Shown in pieces: positions 19,628 through 28,336 of a stretch of 64,000 bases of DNA; position 1 is the first letter of the stretch, and each line of letters starts with the position of its first letter. Both the position numbers and the translations under genes were made by a program. The notes below the pieces were generated by a model, which did not search any database, was not told where the DNA came from, and worked only from the letters and a program-made list of their open reading frames with translations. The stretch comes from Nostoc sp. JL33 (lineage in GTDB: Bacteria > Cyanobacteriota > Cyanobacteriia > Cyanobacteriales > Nostocaceae): positions 76,736 to 140,735 of the forward strand of contig NZ_JABXKP010000038.1 in assembly GCF_017114985.1 (NCBI RefSeq), read 5' to 3'.

Positions 19628-20893
19628 CTAACTCAATTTCAAGCAGGATTTATTCTGCGTTGAAATTTCTTCGTAGAGTTGAATCAACTGCTTCCCCTTA
19701 CTTTCCCAACTGAAAGTCTCCCTCACCCTCTTCTGCCCGGCTTTACCCATTAATAATCTTTGCTCTGGGTTACTAGCTAAATACGTCATAGCCTTAGTAA
19801 TATCACTTACTACTTGCTCAGGTGTATTCGCCTTAATTTTAAAACCAGTTTCCTCTGTAACCTGAACAGATGGCCCTCCTAAATCTAGGCAAATCACTGG
19901 TCGCCCTGCTGCCATTGCCTCTAAACACACAAATCCTCCAGATTCATGCAAGCTGGGATGAACTAACACATGGCAGTTCTGTATTTTACTCCATGTATGT
20001 TCGCGAGGTAGATTACCTAAAAACTTGACTTGTTTAGTAATATTCAGATATTGAGTTAATATTTCTAGCTGTTTGCGTTCAAATCCTTCTCCGACAATCC
20101 AATACTCAGCATTATGTAGATTTGCTTGGGCAAATGCTGCTAATCCCAAATGAAACCCTTTCCAGTGCAAAAGTCTACCTACGCTAATAAACCGAATTGT
20201 AGAATCGTCGAGAATTACGGAATCTGAAAGGTATGCTATTTCATCCTTAGATAAACCTAATGGAGAATAAATTTGGACATTTTTTGTGCCCACTTGGCGT
20301 AAGCGTTTAGCTGTATCTTCTGTGGTAGCGCGGGCTAAGACACTTTGTTTTGCAGTCAGGTGAACTAAGGGATCACACTCCCCTATCCAGCGAGCCAAAT
20401 TTCGCAAAACCTCGTATATCTTCCCACGGAAACTAAAATCTTTCCAAAAACTTTTGGGAAATGATTCCCCGCCACCAACTGGCCCCCAAATGAAAGGAAC
20501 TGGTAGCAGTGAAATTAAACTAGGGCTTGAATACCTCACATAAGTTACATGATGTAGGATATCAAAGTCAGTCTGCTTGTGAAGTGAGCGACTGATAAAA
20601 TACGCCCAAATTTGCCAAAGGTAATAATGAACATAAACCCCCCATTTTTTTCCCATTCTCTGATGGCCCCAGTCTATGATCCAGCCTAGAGGATCTAAGT
20701 AAACAACGTGCAAGTTGGGCAGGGGGTTACGTGCTAGTTCAGCTTCAAGACCTTGACAGTGACAGTTCGATGTCAGTACCCAGATTTGGTGATACTTGCT
20801 TACCTCCCTAACAACATTCCAACCTACTCCTGGTTCAGAACCCTTTCCAGGTTCACAAGCATATGCACAAATGAGAATTTTTAATTGTTTCAT
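19628..20893 (-). CDS. Glycosyltransferase family 4
   Basis: A 421-residue GT4 protein. It starts M-K-Q-L-K-I-L-I-C-A-Y-A-C-E-P-G-K-G-S-E, the usual first strand with a glycine-rich nucleotide-side loop. The C-terminal domain has S-V-G-R-L-L-H-W-K-G-F near 238-248 and E-S-G-G-F-V-C-L-E-A-M-A-A-G-R-P near 316-331. Two ATGs are possible; AAGGA at 20908-20904 is ten bases before the second (20893) but only one before the first (20902), so I chose the second. Substrate unknown; exopolysaccharide or envelope glycan synthesis is likely from the neighbours. Confidence 0.88.
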   Translation of the reverse strand: MKQLKILICAYACEPGKGSEPGVGWNVVREVSKYHQIWVLTSNCHCQGLEAELARNPLPNLHVVYLDPLGWIIDWGHQRMGKKWGVYVHYYLWQIWAYFISRSLHKQTDFDILHHVTYVRYSSPSLISLLPVPFIWGPVGGGESFPKSFWKDFSFRGKIYEVLRNLARWIGECDPLVHLTAKQSVLARATTEDTAKRLRQVGTKNVQIYSPLGLSKDEIAYLSDSVILDDSTIRFISVGRLLHWKGFHLGLAAFAQANLHNAEYWIVGEGFERKQLEILTQYLNITKQVKFLGNLPREHTWSKIQNCHVLVHPSLHESGGFVCLEAMAAGRPVICLDLGGPSVQVTEETGFKIKANTPEQVVSDITKAMTYLASNPEQRLLMGKAGQKRVRETFSWESKGKQLIQLYEEISTQNKSCLKLS

Positions 20894-21222
20894 GCCCGAC
20901 ATTTCCTTAATGCCGCTAATATAGTTCCAATTAATTTTGGAGTTATCTAACTAAGGTAGGGCATACCGGAAGTTAAAGCTTTTCTTTTTTACTAGAGGCT
21001 GCGCCAACGAGACTCTACGCGAAGGGGAAAGAACCACCTCTGGTTTAGATACTGCAAGTGGTCTAAGTTAAGTGGACTCGTTGAACCAAGAATCTCCGTG
21101 GCTTTTAGCTAGCAGAGTATCAAACAATGCAAGAATTGAAGAATTGAAGAATTGAAGAAAAGAAAAGAGCAATCAAGTCAGGGGCAAGTCATTTAATTTT
21201 AGATTTTGCCCTTTCCTTTTCC
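20894..21222. other. Gap with palindromic and 8-bp tandem repeats
   Basis: About 330 bases without a gene. A palindromic Nostoc unit (GAGACTCTACGCG) lies at about 20997-21028, and GAATTGAA is repeated three times in tandem at 21133-21156, followed by AAAAG runs. The tandem repeat is a likely place for slippage. Confidence 0.65.
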
Positions 21223-22017
21223 TTAATCCCCAGTCTCGTGAAGGAAGACCGCCGCAATCCGACTTGATGATAGTAGTTGCTTCGTAGCCAGCCAGATAAA
21301 TAGGGGAATAGTCTTGGCATAGCGGCCGCAAAGTCGGCGCGGTTCTTGAATCCATCGATACAGCCATTCAAGCCCTAAGTCTCGAACTATCCGGGGTGCC
21401 CGCTTGTGAATTCCTGCATAAACTGGGAAAACTCCACCCAGTCCAATCATTACAGCTTGTATCTTACCCTTATGTTGAGCTATCCAATTTTCTTGCTTAG
21501 GACATCCCAGAGACACTAAGACGGCGCTAGCACCGCTAGAATTAATCTTTTGAATCAAAGCATCGTCTTCAGTTTCACTCAAGGGACGAAAAGGTAGAGG
21601 TTCCATCGCCGAAATCTTTATCTGCGGAAATTCCTGCTCTAACCTTTTTCGCATCCTAGAAAGAATTTCTGTTTGGGAACCTAGAAAGAAAATACTAAGA
21701 TTTTGTGTTTGAGTTAGCTGACACAATGCTAGGAAAATATCCATCCCTGCCACACGGTCTTGGTAAAGCGCTCCCATTTTTCGCATCATCCATACCAGAG
21801 GCATACCATCAGGAGTAACTATATCTGCATTTCGTAATACGGTGGCAAACTCTGGATGCCAATGAGCTTCAATCAGCATGTGTACATTGGCTACATATAC
21901 AGTTTTACTCTCACGCCTATTCGCCCACTTCACTATTGTTTGTACCTGGTCGTCAAAGCGCAAAGCAGTAATAGGAAAATCAAGCACTTTTTTAGTAGGT
22001 AGAAGCACTCTCGCCAC
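21223..22017 (-). CDS. WecG/TagA/CpsF family glycosyltransferase (GT26)
   Basis: A 264-residue transferase of the WecG/TagA family, which adds a sugar (often N-acetylmannosamine(uronic acid)) to a lipid-linked sugar. Family marks are T-P-D-G-M-P-L-V-W near residues 70-78, R-V-A-G-M-D near 90, and L-G-C-P-K-Q-E-N-W-I near 170-179, followed by G-V-G-G-V-F-like G-L-G-G-V-F. The open frame can begin at a TTG (22023), but AGGAG at 22031-22027 is nine bases before the GTG at 22017, so I chose that. It sits upstream of two GT4 genes on the same strand, consistent with a small surface-polysaccharide island. Confidence 0.93.
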   Translation of the reverse strand: MARVLLPTKKVLDFPITALRFDDQVQTIVKWANRRESKTVYVANVHMLIEAHWHPEFATVLRNADIVTPDGMPLVWMMRKMGALYQDRVAGMDIFLALCQLTQTQNLSIFFLGSQTEILSRMRKRLEQEFPQIKISAMEPLPFRPLSETEDDALIQKINSSGASAVLVSLGCPKQENWIAQHKGKIQAVMIGLGGVFPVYAGIHKRAPRIVRDLGLEWLYRWIQEPRRLCGRYAKTIPLFIWLATKQLLSSSRIAAVFLHETGD

Positions 22018-22682
22018 AATCAATAACTCCTGTGTCCAATAAAAAAATCCATAGATTGCCTAGACCAATCCGAATATTGAAGAATTCGCATTGGATTACT
22101 CCTGACTTTTTGTAGGCTTGTGCCATCGTTGGAAGTTAACACATGGAGATGCAATTGTCTTGTTAGTATACTTTCGACTTAATCGGTAATAAGCTGAAAA
22201 ACATCTAAATTGCATAACCTAATTAAACCTAACTCTTGTGGGGTGGGCATCTTGCCCGCCCTAATTATGCAAGTTAAATGTGGAACAGCTTACTATAATT
22301 ATTAGCTGTTGTGTCCTAGCTTACCGTCTTAACCAAGGGATTTCAGACGCTGCTTGGCAAAATTCATACTTCCTTTATAATTAATTTTTGATTTGTTCAT
22401 GCAAGCATTACAATTGCGATAAATTCCTATGGATATGTCTTGTACTGGGTAGTATTTACTACAAAACTAATTTGGCATCGAAGTAAAATATCAGACACTA
22501 AGCCTGCTGATTTTCATACGTAAGTATACGCTTAAGAGGTTTAATTTAAATTAGTATATTTTAAAGAATGGCTAATAATTTTATCTGATGAATTTCCAAA
22601 TTTATTACAGATTTAATTTAGTCTATATATATTGAAAAATCCCTAAATTTTATTTTTTCTGAAATAAAAGCCCAAAAAACAA
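22018..22682. other. Long AT-rich gap
   Basis: About 660 bases with no convincing gene. It contains the hairpin GGGTGGGC..GCCCGCCC at 22241-22261, preceded by CTCTTGTG as in the larger copy behind petL, and otherwise very AT-rich sequence that probably contains the promoter of the wecG-like gene. Confidence 0.55.
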
Positions 22683-22706
22683 GGGGAAGATAAACTTATC
22701 TTCCCC
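22683..22706 (-). terminator. Terminator downstream of tRNA-Leu(CAA)
   Basis: Stem GGGGAAGATAA / TTATCTTCCCC with a two-base loop. On the minus strand it is followed by TTGTTTTTTGGG. It is the first strong terminator after the tRNA-Leu gene at 22899-22982. Confidence 0.75.
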
Positions 22707-22898
22707 GGCTTTATTGTTTTTGTTGTTGTCTAGTTTGTTGCTTTCCTTGAGTCTTTGGCGTAACATTTGCCTTTGCTTTTTCAATTGCCGCTTCCTCGCA
22801 GAACCGCCTCTACCTTTATCATTCCTGCCTTCTTTACGGGGAGATTCCCATCTTTTCAGGCGCATAGGTTTTTAACCTCTCTACTAATTGTTTGGTAG

Positions 22899-22982
22899 TG
22901 GGCAGGAGGAGAATCGAACTCCTATGACCGTAAGGCCGCCACATTTTGAGTGTGGTGCGTCTACCAATTCCGCCACCCGCCC
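22899..22982 (-). tRNA. tRNA-Leu (anticodon CAA)
   Basis: An 84-base class II tRNA on the minus strand. The acceptor stem is GGGCGGG / CCTGCCC (one G-T pair) with discriminator A. The anticodon arm is CCACA-CTCAAAA-TGTGG with CAA, and there is a long variable arm (GGCCTTACGGTC region) and a T arm with GGAGTTCGATTCTCC. It reads UUG leucine codons. Confidence 0.96.
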
Positions 22983-23092
22983 TTATATCCAATCTTAACT
23001 ATTATACTCTAATTGAGGGATTTTGTAACAAGTCTGAAAATTAATTCTCAAAGTTTTGCTGGAATAAATAATAGCTCTAATAATTCTAAGGC

Positions 23093-24214
23093 TTAAAGGC
23101 ATGGCAGCGTCAATAAACTAGGGTCAATATCCTGTAGTTTTGCACAGCCGCTAAGTGCCATTCCCAGATTTAACTCATCTTGTAGCAGTGAGATGACATG
23201 AGATACACCGGGTTGCCCTGCTACTGCTAGTCCCCACAAAATGGGTCGTCCAATCAGTACCGCTTTTGCTCCTAATGCCAGAGCTTTGAGAATGTCTGTG
23301 CCCCTACGAATGCCTCCATCCAACAGTACTTCTAGTTTACCATCCACTGCTGCTACTATTTCAGCTAGGGCATCTAAAGAAGCGATCGCACCATCGAGTT
23401 GTCTGCCACCATGATTAGAAACAACAATTGCTTTGGCTCCATATTCTACAGCCCGAACGGCATCATCTCCCCGTAAAATGCCTTTGATGACTAAAGGTAG
23501 TGGAGATAAAGACTGCAACCATTCCAAATCATGCCAAGTTACTGCTGGGTTTAGCTGTTGGGCAAAATAGGTAAATAATCCAGATTCGCCTTTTTCATGG
23601 GAAATATCTAGCCCTGAGATGGTGGCGAGATTAGCCAGATGTAAGTCTAGGGGTAAGGCAAATTCGTTACGTCTATCTCTCTCCCGTTGTCCGAGAACAG
23701 GTGCATCTACAGTTAGACAAAGTGCTTTGTAGCCTGCTTTATAGGCTTTTTCTACCAAAGCACGAGTTAATCCCCGATCTTTATGCATGTAAAGCTGGAA
23801 CCATCGCAGAGAATCTGGAAATTTATCACACGCAGTCGCCACTTCTTCAATGCTTTTTGTTGCCATTGTACTTAACACCATGCCCACACCAGCTGAGGCG
23901 GCAGCTATGGCTGTGGCAACTTCTCCGTCTGGATGGGCTAGACATTGAAAAGCCATCGGTGCAATTAACAAAGGGAGTTGCAGGGGTTGTCCTAAAATGG
24001 AGGTAGTTAGATTGCAATCGCTAACATCGACTAATACACGAGGTCGCAGCTTGACTCGCTCAAAGGCAGCACGATTATCCCGCAATGTGATTTCATCCCA
24101 AGCACCACTGCTATAATAATCAACGGTTATTTGAGACAGATGCTCTTTTGCAAGCTTTTCGTACTCAAAGAGGTTAATGGGTTGAAAGCGATCGCCGTTG
24201 GGTACAACTGTCAT
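23093..24214 (-). CDS. FMN-dependent 2-hydroxy-acid oxidase (lactate/glycolate oxidase family)
   Basis: A 373-residue TIM-barrel flavoprotein that oxidises an L-2-hydroxy acid and passes electrons to O2 (or a quinone). Family marks are Y-Y-S-S-G-A-W-D-E near 34-42, the Q-L-Y-M-H-K-D-R stretch near 139-146, the catalytic histidine in V-S-N-H-G-G-R-Q-L-D-G near 266-276, and the FMN phosphate site G-G-I-R-R-G-T-D near 301-308. The homologue in Nostoc PCC 7120 (all0170) was described as a lactate oxidase related to plant glycolate oxidase; by resemblance this could be the same enzyme, but the substrate is not proven by sequence alone. Confidence 0.9.
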   Translation of the reverse strand: MTVVPNGDRFQPINLFEYEKLAKEHLSQITVDYYSSGAWDEITLRDNRAAFERVKLRPRVLVDVSDCNLTTSILGQPLQLPLLIAPMAFQCLAHPDGEVATAIAAASAGVGMVLSTMATKSIEEVATACDKFPDSLRWFQLYMHKDRGLTRALVEKAYKAGYKALCLTVDAPVLGQRERDRRNEFALPLDLHLANLATISGLDISHEKGESGLFTYFAQQLNPAVTWHDLEWLQSLSPLPLVIKGILRGDDAVRAVEYGAKAIVVSNHGGRQLDGAIASLDALAEIVAAVDGKLEVLLDGGIRRGTDILKALALGAKAVLIGRPILWGLAVAGQPGVSHVISLLQDELNLGMALSGCAKLQDIDPSLLTLPCL

Positions 24215-24321
24215 GGTAGAGGTTGTGCGTTAAGCAATGGGATGTTTTTTAATCCGATTGTCCGAGTAATTATCGATTTCTTAGTAAAGCTGGAAAACCT
24301 AGTATCTCCGACTAAGTTCTT

Positions 24322-25251
24322 CTAAAGGAACCTATTTAATAATTCTTCCCTGGATAGTTGCAGTAATAAAGGAGTAAATTCCTCTGGAGATAATGCCAAT
24401 AAAGCTTCAGTAATTCCTCTTAGTTCTGCATCTAAAGAACCGAAGCGAACTTGCAACAAATTCTCTATAACATTACGACGTTCTACTTGAATTCCTTCTT
24501 GAATTCCTTCTTGAATTCCTTCTTGAATTCCTTCTTGAATTCCTTCTTGTTTAACTTCTGCTAATTTTTGCTCGTAAATAGGTGATAAGCGCATAATTAA
24601 ATCTCTATCCTCCTCGTCTATATTTTGATTGAATTCTAAGGTAGTCTTTAAATTCAATAATAAATCAATTGCTTTGGAACGTAAGGGATTATTTTGGGGA
24701 AGTGCTTCTAGTTCGTCTATAGCTTGTTGCTGGACTCTTCCCTTACCTAAAATTCTCAACCATAGTGTTTCTTCTGTACACGGTAATTGGTGAATTACCA
24801 CAATTGCTGTTCTAAAATAATCCCCTAAAAAATGTACTCCTATTCCCCAATTTTTTTCATCTATGTTAGTTCTGAAACCATCCAATATAGATTCAGAAGC
24901 CGTAGGTGACAAAATCCATAAACGTGGTAATTCTGATTCTGCAAGCCGAGTTTTATCACCTTTCGCTTGGCGTTTTACTTCGGCAAAGATATCAAACAAC
25001 TTATTTATGCAACTGCGGATCTCCGCAATTGTAGCTGCATTTCTAAATGGTTCAACTAATGCAGGTTCAGCCGCAAATTTTCCTAACAGCCCTAATTCTA
25101 TTGTATTTGTCGATTGGGGTGGAGGTACAAAATAAACATCAATCTCTCGGATTTGAGCCGGAACTTTCCGACTTGTTTCCACTTCTCCCAATGGTTGTAA
25201 CAATTCTTTGAGATAATCTTTGGCAAACTGGTCGTAAGGAAACCTGGTCAT
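24322..25251 (-). CDS. Rpn/PD-(D/E)XK-like cyanobacterial protein with Q-E-G-I repeats
   Basis: A 309-residue protein of a type very common in Nostoc, related to the transposase-like/DUF4351 (Rpn) group with a degenerate PD-(D/E)XK fold: R-E-I-D-V-Y-F-V near residue 35 is the likely acidic strand. A run of about five Q-E-G-I units (near residues 222-243) links it to a helical C-terminal domain ending S-P-E-E-F-T-P-L-L-L-Q-L. The frame is open to an ATG at 25278, but the ATG at 25251 (M-T-R-F-P-Y-D-Q-F) gives the usual N-terminus. Activity has not been shown here. Confidence 0.75.
   Translation of the reverse strand: MTRFPYDQFAKDYLKELLQPLGEVETSRKVPAQIREIDVYFVPPPQSTNTIELGLLGKFAAEPALVEPFRNAATIAEIRSCINKLFDIFAEVKRQAKGDKTRLAESELPRLWILSPTASESILDGFRTNIDEKNWGIGVHFLGDYFRTAIVVIHQLPCTEETLWLRILGKGRVQQQAIDELEALPQNNPLRSKAIDLLLNLKTTLEFNQNIDEEDRDLIMRLSPIYEQKLAEVKQEGIQEGIQEGIQEGIQEGIQVERRNVIENLLQVRFGSLDAELRGITEALLALSPEEFTPLLLQLSREELLNRFL
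24487..24549. repeat. 12-bp tandem repeat inside a coding region
   Basis: TTGAATTCCTTC is repeated about five times in a row, encoding the Q-E-G-I run of the protein on the minus strand. Its 12-base unit means that slippage keeps the frame while changing the linker length. Confidence 0.93.
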
Positions 25252-25346
25252 TAGCTGATTTTTTGGCTGTATCAGCATTTTACATCACAGTCAATCGCCC
25301 CTAGCTTGCCTAAAGAACTTTAGCAAGTGCTATTTCACCAGTACTT

Positions 25347-26225
25347 TTACCAGTTTCGCCATCCACCTTTGGGTGCAACTTCATTACTTGTAGACTTTAG
25401 CCCATGACTTTGGATTAAAGATTGATATTCTGTACTGCTTGCCCAACGGTCAATTTCTCGCGCCCGTAGCACTGGCACTGGATGGGTTAATTGGGCTGTG
25501 CGGGCGGCTTTGACCATTTCGCCTAGTTCGGTCTTGCTAATATCGTCGTAAGCGCGGGCTTGGGCAACAAAGGCATCAAGATTCAGTTGTGGCGCTAAGG
25601 TGGGGGAACCACCCGCCAGCTTCATCAATACTGACATGACAACTTTGGGGTCTTGGGTTGCTAGTAATGCGGCGCGATCGCAGGTAAACTCAGCACAGCG
25701 TACCCATTCCAAAAGCTGTGCCTGTATCGCTTGAGCAACGAAGGTTCCGACATTGGGCACAATCGCCGCAGCTAATATTAATAAATTTATAGGCGTCAAA
25801 TAAACGCTATGGTCACACTTGAGATGCCCCAACTCGTGGGCAATTACTGCCTGTATTTCCTCTGGTGTGAGGATATCAATCAGAGATGTGTGTAGCACAA
25901 CAAACGGCTGCTTACCTCGCACAGCAAAAGTATAGGCATTGGGAGCCGGATGTTGGCGGACGTACAACTGGGGAGGCTCTATATCCAGGATATTACAGGC
26001 ATCTAACAACAGCTTGTATAAATCGGGCAGTTGCTTTTCACCCACCAGAACGCTGGAGGCAATATTTTCCACATAGAAAACCTGCTCTGCCATTGGCCCT
26101 AGCCAATTTCGCACCAACATATCTATGCCTGGTATTTGCTTGAGCGTTTTGGTAGCTTCCAGGTCTAATGGATGACGAAATGAGTCAGCTTTTAAACCAA
26201 TTAGCGGGGTTTTAAAGAAGGACAT
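25347..26225 (-). CDS. M48 family zinc metalloprotease
   Basis: A 292-residue protease. The zinc site H-E-L-G-H is in V-I-A-H-E-L-G-H-L-K-C near residue 142, followed by a hydrophobic stretch (near 155-176) that could sit in the membrane and by the glutamate of A-E-F-T-C-D near residue 190. This matches Ste24/HtpX-like peptidases. The frame continues upstream to 26252, but M-S-F-F-K-T-P at 26225 is the more natural start; no strong ribosome site decides it. The substrate is unknown; bacterial members act in membrane protein quality control. Confidence 0.88.
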   Translation of the reverse strand: MSFFKTPLIGLKADSFRHPLDLEATKTLKQIPGIDMLVRNWLGPMAEQVFYVENIASSVLVGEKQLPDLYKLLLDACNILDIEPPQLYVRQHPAPNAYTFAVRGKQPFVVLHTSLIDILTPEEIQAVIAHELGHLKCDHSVYLTPINLLILAAAIVPNVGTFVAQAIQAQLLEWVRCAEFTCDRAALLATQDPKVVMSVLMKLAGGSPTLAPQLNLDAFVAQARAYDDISKTELGEMVKAARTAQLTHPVPVLRAREIDRWASSTEYQSLIQSHGLKSTSNEVAPKGGWRNW

Positions 26226-26405
26226 AGTGCAGCAAGCTATAAAAAAACACAACTATGGAATCTGGCTGGTTAGATAAACAGCCTCCCACAGTTAGTATAA
26301 CGATTTAAATAGAGTGGGCAGGGGGAAATGGGGGAGAAAATTTTACCTTGTCTCCCTTGCCTCCCTTGCCTCCCTTGTCCTTGCGTCAGTCTCAACCTTT
26401 CAATT

Positions 26406-27773
26406 TCAAGTTGACAGGCTACTGATGGTGGAAGCGATTTCTGCATCTGCTGATGTTTCGCCCACGCGGAGGATTTTAGCCCCCAATTGCTGCAACTTCA
26501 CATCGAGTCGATCATAGCCGCGATCGAGGTGCTGTAATCCCTGAATCGTGGTTTGTCCTTCTGCCGCCAGTCCTGCTATGACTAGCGCTGCCGATGCTCG
26601 TAAGTCTGTGCCTAATACTGGTGCGCCAGATAATTTCGGTACTCCCCGAACGAAAGCAGCGTTGCCTTTGACACGAATGTCTGCCCCCAAGCGATTCAAC
26701 TCTGAGGCATGACGCAAGCGATTTTCAAAGACAGATTCGTTAATCACGCTGTCGCCTTCCGCCAATGCCAGCAAAGCCATAAACGGCGCTTGCATATCTG
26801 TGGGAAAACCTGGATGGTATTGAGTTTCAATATCCGTTGCCTTGAGGGTTTCTGCTGGCAGAATGCGTAAGTGTTCAGGCTTGTCCTCAATTATCGTTAC
26901 CCCAATATCCCGCAGCTTGGCAATCACTGGTATAAGATGTTCTGGAGCCACTGGCGAGAGGGTAAGTTCTGAGCGGGTAATTGCTGCTGCCAGCAAAAAC
27001 GTCCCGGCCTCAATGCGATCGGGAATAATGCTGTAGTCAACAGAATGTAACTTGGGGACTCCTTCAATAATAATCCTGCTAGTCCCCGCGCCCTTAATCT
27101 TCGCTCCCATCGCGTTACAGAAGTTAGCCAAATCAACTACTTCCGGTTCTCTGGCAGCATTTTCGATGATCGTTTCGCCCTCTGCCAGGGTAGCCGCCAT
27201 CATCAAGTTTTCTGTCGCTCCGACACTAGCGATGTCTAAGTAAATCTTCGCACCTTTTAATCTCCGGTTGCTGCCAGGGACATAGGCATTACAAATGCCA
27301 TGCTCAATCTGCACCTCAGCTCCCATTGCTTGCAGTCCCCGGACGTGCAAATCAACTGGTCTTGCCCCAATCGCACAACCGCCTGGTAAGGGCATCTGTG
27401 CTACTCCCAATCTGGCGAGAATCGCACCAATGGCGAAAAAACTCGCCCTCAACTGGGTAACTAGTTCGTAGGGAGCTTTTGATGTTTTAATTTCGCTGGC
27501 GTTGATGTCTAAAATGTCACCTTGGCGTGTTAAGCTTACACCCAAAGCCAATAACACCTGACCCATCCGCTCTACGTCCGCTAATAAGGGGACATTGCGG
27601 ATGCGACAATCGCCCGGACACAGCAAGGCTCCAGCCATGATTACCAATGCTGCATTTTTTGCCCCGCTAATTTTCACATGACCTCGCAAAGGATGCCCAC
27701 CCCAAATTTGCAAGACTGAGGAGTCTGCTTTGGGAGCAAATTTGGCATCTGGTAAGCTGGTAGAAGGATTAAT
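26406..27773 (-). CDS. murA: UDP-N-acetylglucosamine 1-carboxyvinyltransferase
   Basis: MurA makes the first committed step of peptidoglycan synthesis, transferring enolpyruvate from PEP to UDP-GlcNAc. The N-terminal K-N-A-A-L, the R-A-S-F-F-A-I-G, and the catalytic cysteine in [14 protein letters not shown] are all present (C133 with my start; the fosfomycin target). The first in-frame conventional start is a TTG at 27713 without a ribosome site. Upstream, the frame stays open and an ATT at 27773-27771 lies seven bases after GGAGG (27785-27781), giving 455 residues with an N-terminal extension I-N-P-S-T-S-L-P. I chose that rare ATT start. Confidence 0.93.
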   Translation of the reverse strand: MNPSTSLPDAKFAPKADSSVLQIWGGHPLRGHVKISGAKNAALVIMAGALLCPGDCRIRNVPLLADVERMGQVLLALGVSLTRQGDILDINASEIKTSKAPYELVTQLRASFFAIGAILARLGVAQMPLPGGCAIGARPVDLHVRGLQAMGAEVQIEHGICNAYVPGSNRRLKGAKIYLDIASVGATENLMMAATLAEGETIIENAAREPEVVDLANFCNAMGAKIKGAGTSRIIIEGVPKLHSVDYSIIPDRIEAGTFLLAAAITRSELTLSPVAPEHLIPVIAKLRDIGVTIIEDKPEHLRILPAETLKATDIETQYHPGFPTDMQAPFMALLALAEGDSVINESVFENRLRHASELNRLGADIRVKGNAAFVRGVPKLSGAPVLGTDLRASAALVIAGLAAEGQTTIQGLQHLDRGYDRLDVKLQQLGAKILRVGETSADAEIASTISSLST

Positions 27774-27785
27774 AAGCCTACCTCC

Positions 27786-28180
27786 AAAAGTAATACGTAT
27801 TTTATATGTTTGAAGTTGGTTTTGATTCTACAGTAAAGATTCAATTTGTCCACGTTTTCGGGCAACATCTTGCATAAAAAAATTGTTTGTGGGTGAAAAA
27901 TACGGGCTGGAAAGAAGCAATAGCAAGCTTTTTGAGCTTTTGAAAAATTTAACAAAAAGTCACGAATAAGTAGTGTTTTTAAGCAAGATTAAATACTCAG
28001 TAAAATAACTTAAGTGTTCTCTAAAAATCAATGCTGTACTGTTGAGTTAATATTTTGATTCGACCTATCGTCTGAAAAACTCGTTTGCAGTTTCAGACTT
28101 TTAACGAGGCGTGATGTTTTAACTTGACAAAGGTCAAAAATTACGCAATAATAGGAAATTGTCAATAAAGATAATTGCCA
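27786..28180. other. Divergent promoter gap between murA and tRNA-Leu
   Basis: About 395 bases without a convincing gene. A codon-poor open frame on the minus strand overlapping the murA start is rejected. The region should hold the murA promoter on one side and the tRNA promoter on the other; I could not place either with confidence. Confidence 0.5.
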
Positions 28181-28261
28181 GCGGAACTGGCGGAATGGCA
28201 GACGCGCTAGATTCAGGTTCTAGTGCCGCAAGGCTTCCGGGTTCAAGTCCCGGGTTCCGCA
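28181..28261 (+). tRNA. tRNA-Leu (anticodon CAG)
   Basis: An 81-base class II tRNA. The acceptor stem is GCGGAAC / GTTCCGC with discriminator A, the anticodon arm is CTAGA-TTCAGGT-TCTAG with CAG, the variable arm is TGCCGCAAGGCT-like, and the T arm has CGGGTTCAAGTCCCG. CCA is not encoded. It reads CUG leucine codons. Confidence 0.96.
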
Positions 28262-28263
28262 TA

Positions 28264-28336
28264 TGAATTTTGGATTTTAGATTGCCGATTTTAGATTAAT
28301 CCAAAATCCAAAATCTAAAATCTAAAATCCAAAATC
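28264..28336. repeat. Repeat of TTTTGGATTTTAGATT-type units
   Basis: ATTTTGGATTTTAGATTG and its near-inverse AATCCAAAATCC / AATCTAAAATC repeats fill the space between the tRNA and the next start codon, and can fold back on each other. This is a common dispersed element in Nostoc. Confidence 0.75.

Noticed and set aside
17817-22023. Integrated element next to tRNA-Gln
   Set aside because: No integrase, no second copy of the tRNA end and no att-like duplication were seen.
22650-22865. 71-codon basic open frame just downstream of tRNA-Leu(CAA)
   Set aside because: A strong terminator for the same strand (22683-22706) lies inside its last codons, so a transcript would end before the stop. The composition (K/R/N) is also not convincing, although GAGAGG precedes its ATG.
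24487-24549. Possible CRISPR-like array
   Set aside because: Units are directly adjacent 12-mers without spacers and encode a protein linker.
27674-27955. 93-codon frame overlapping the murA start
   Set aside because: Out of frame with murA; the murA extension with GGAGG and ATT explains the region better.
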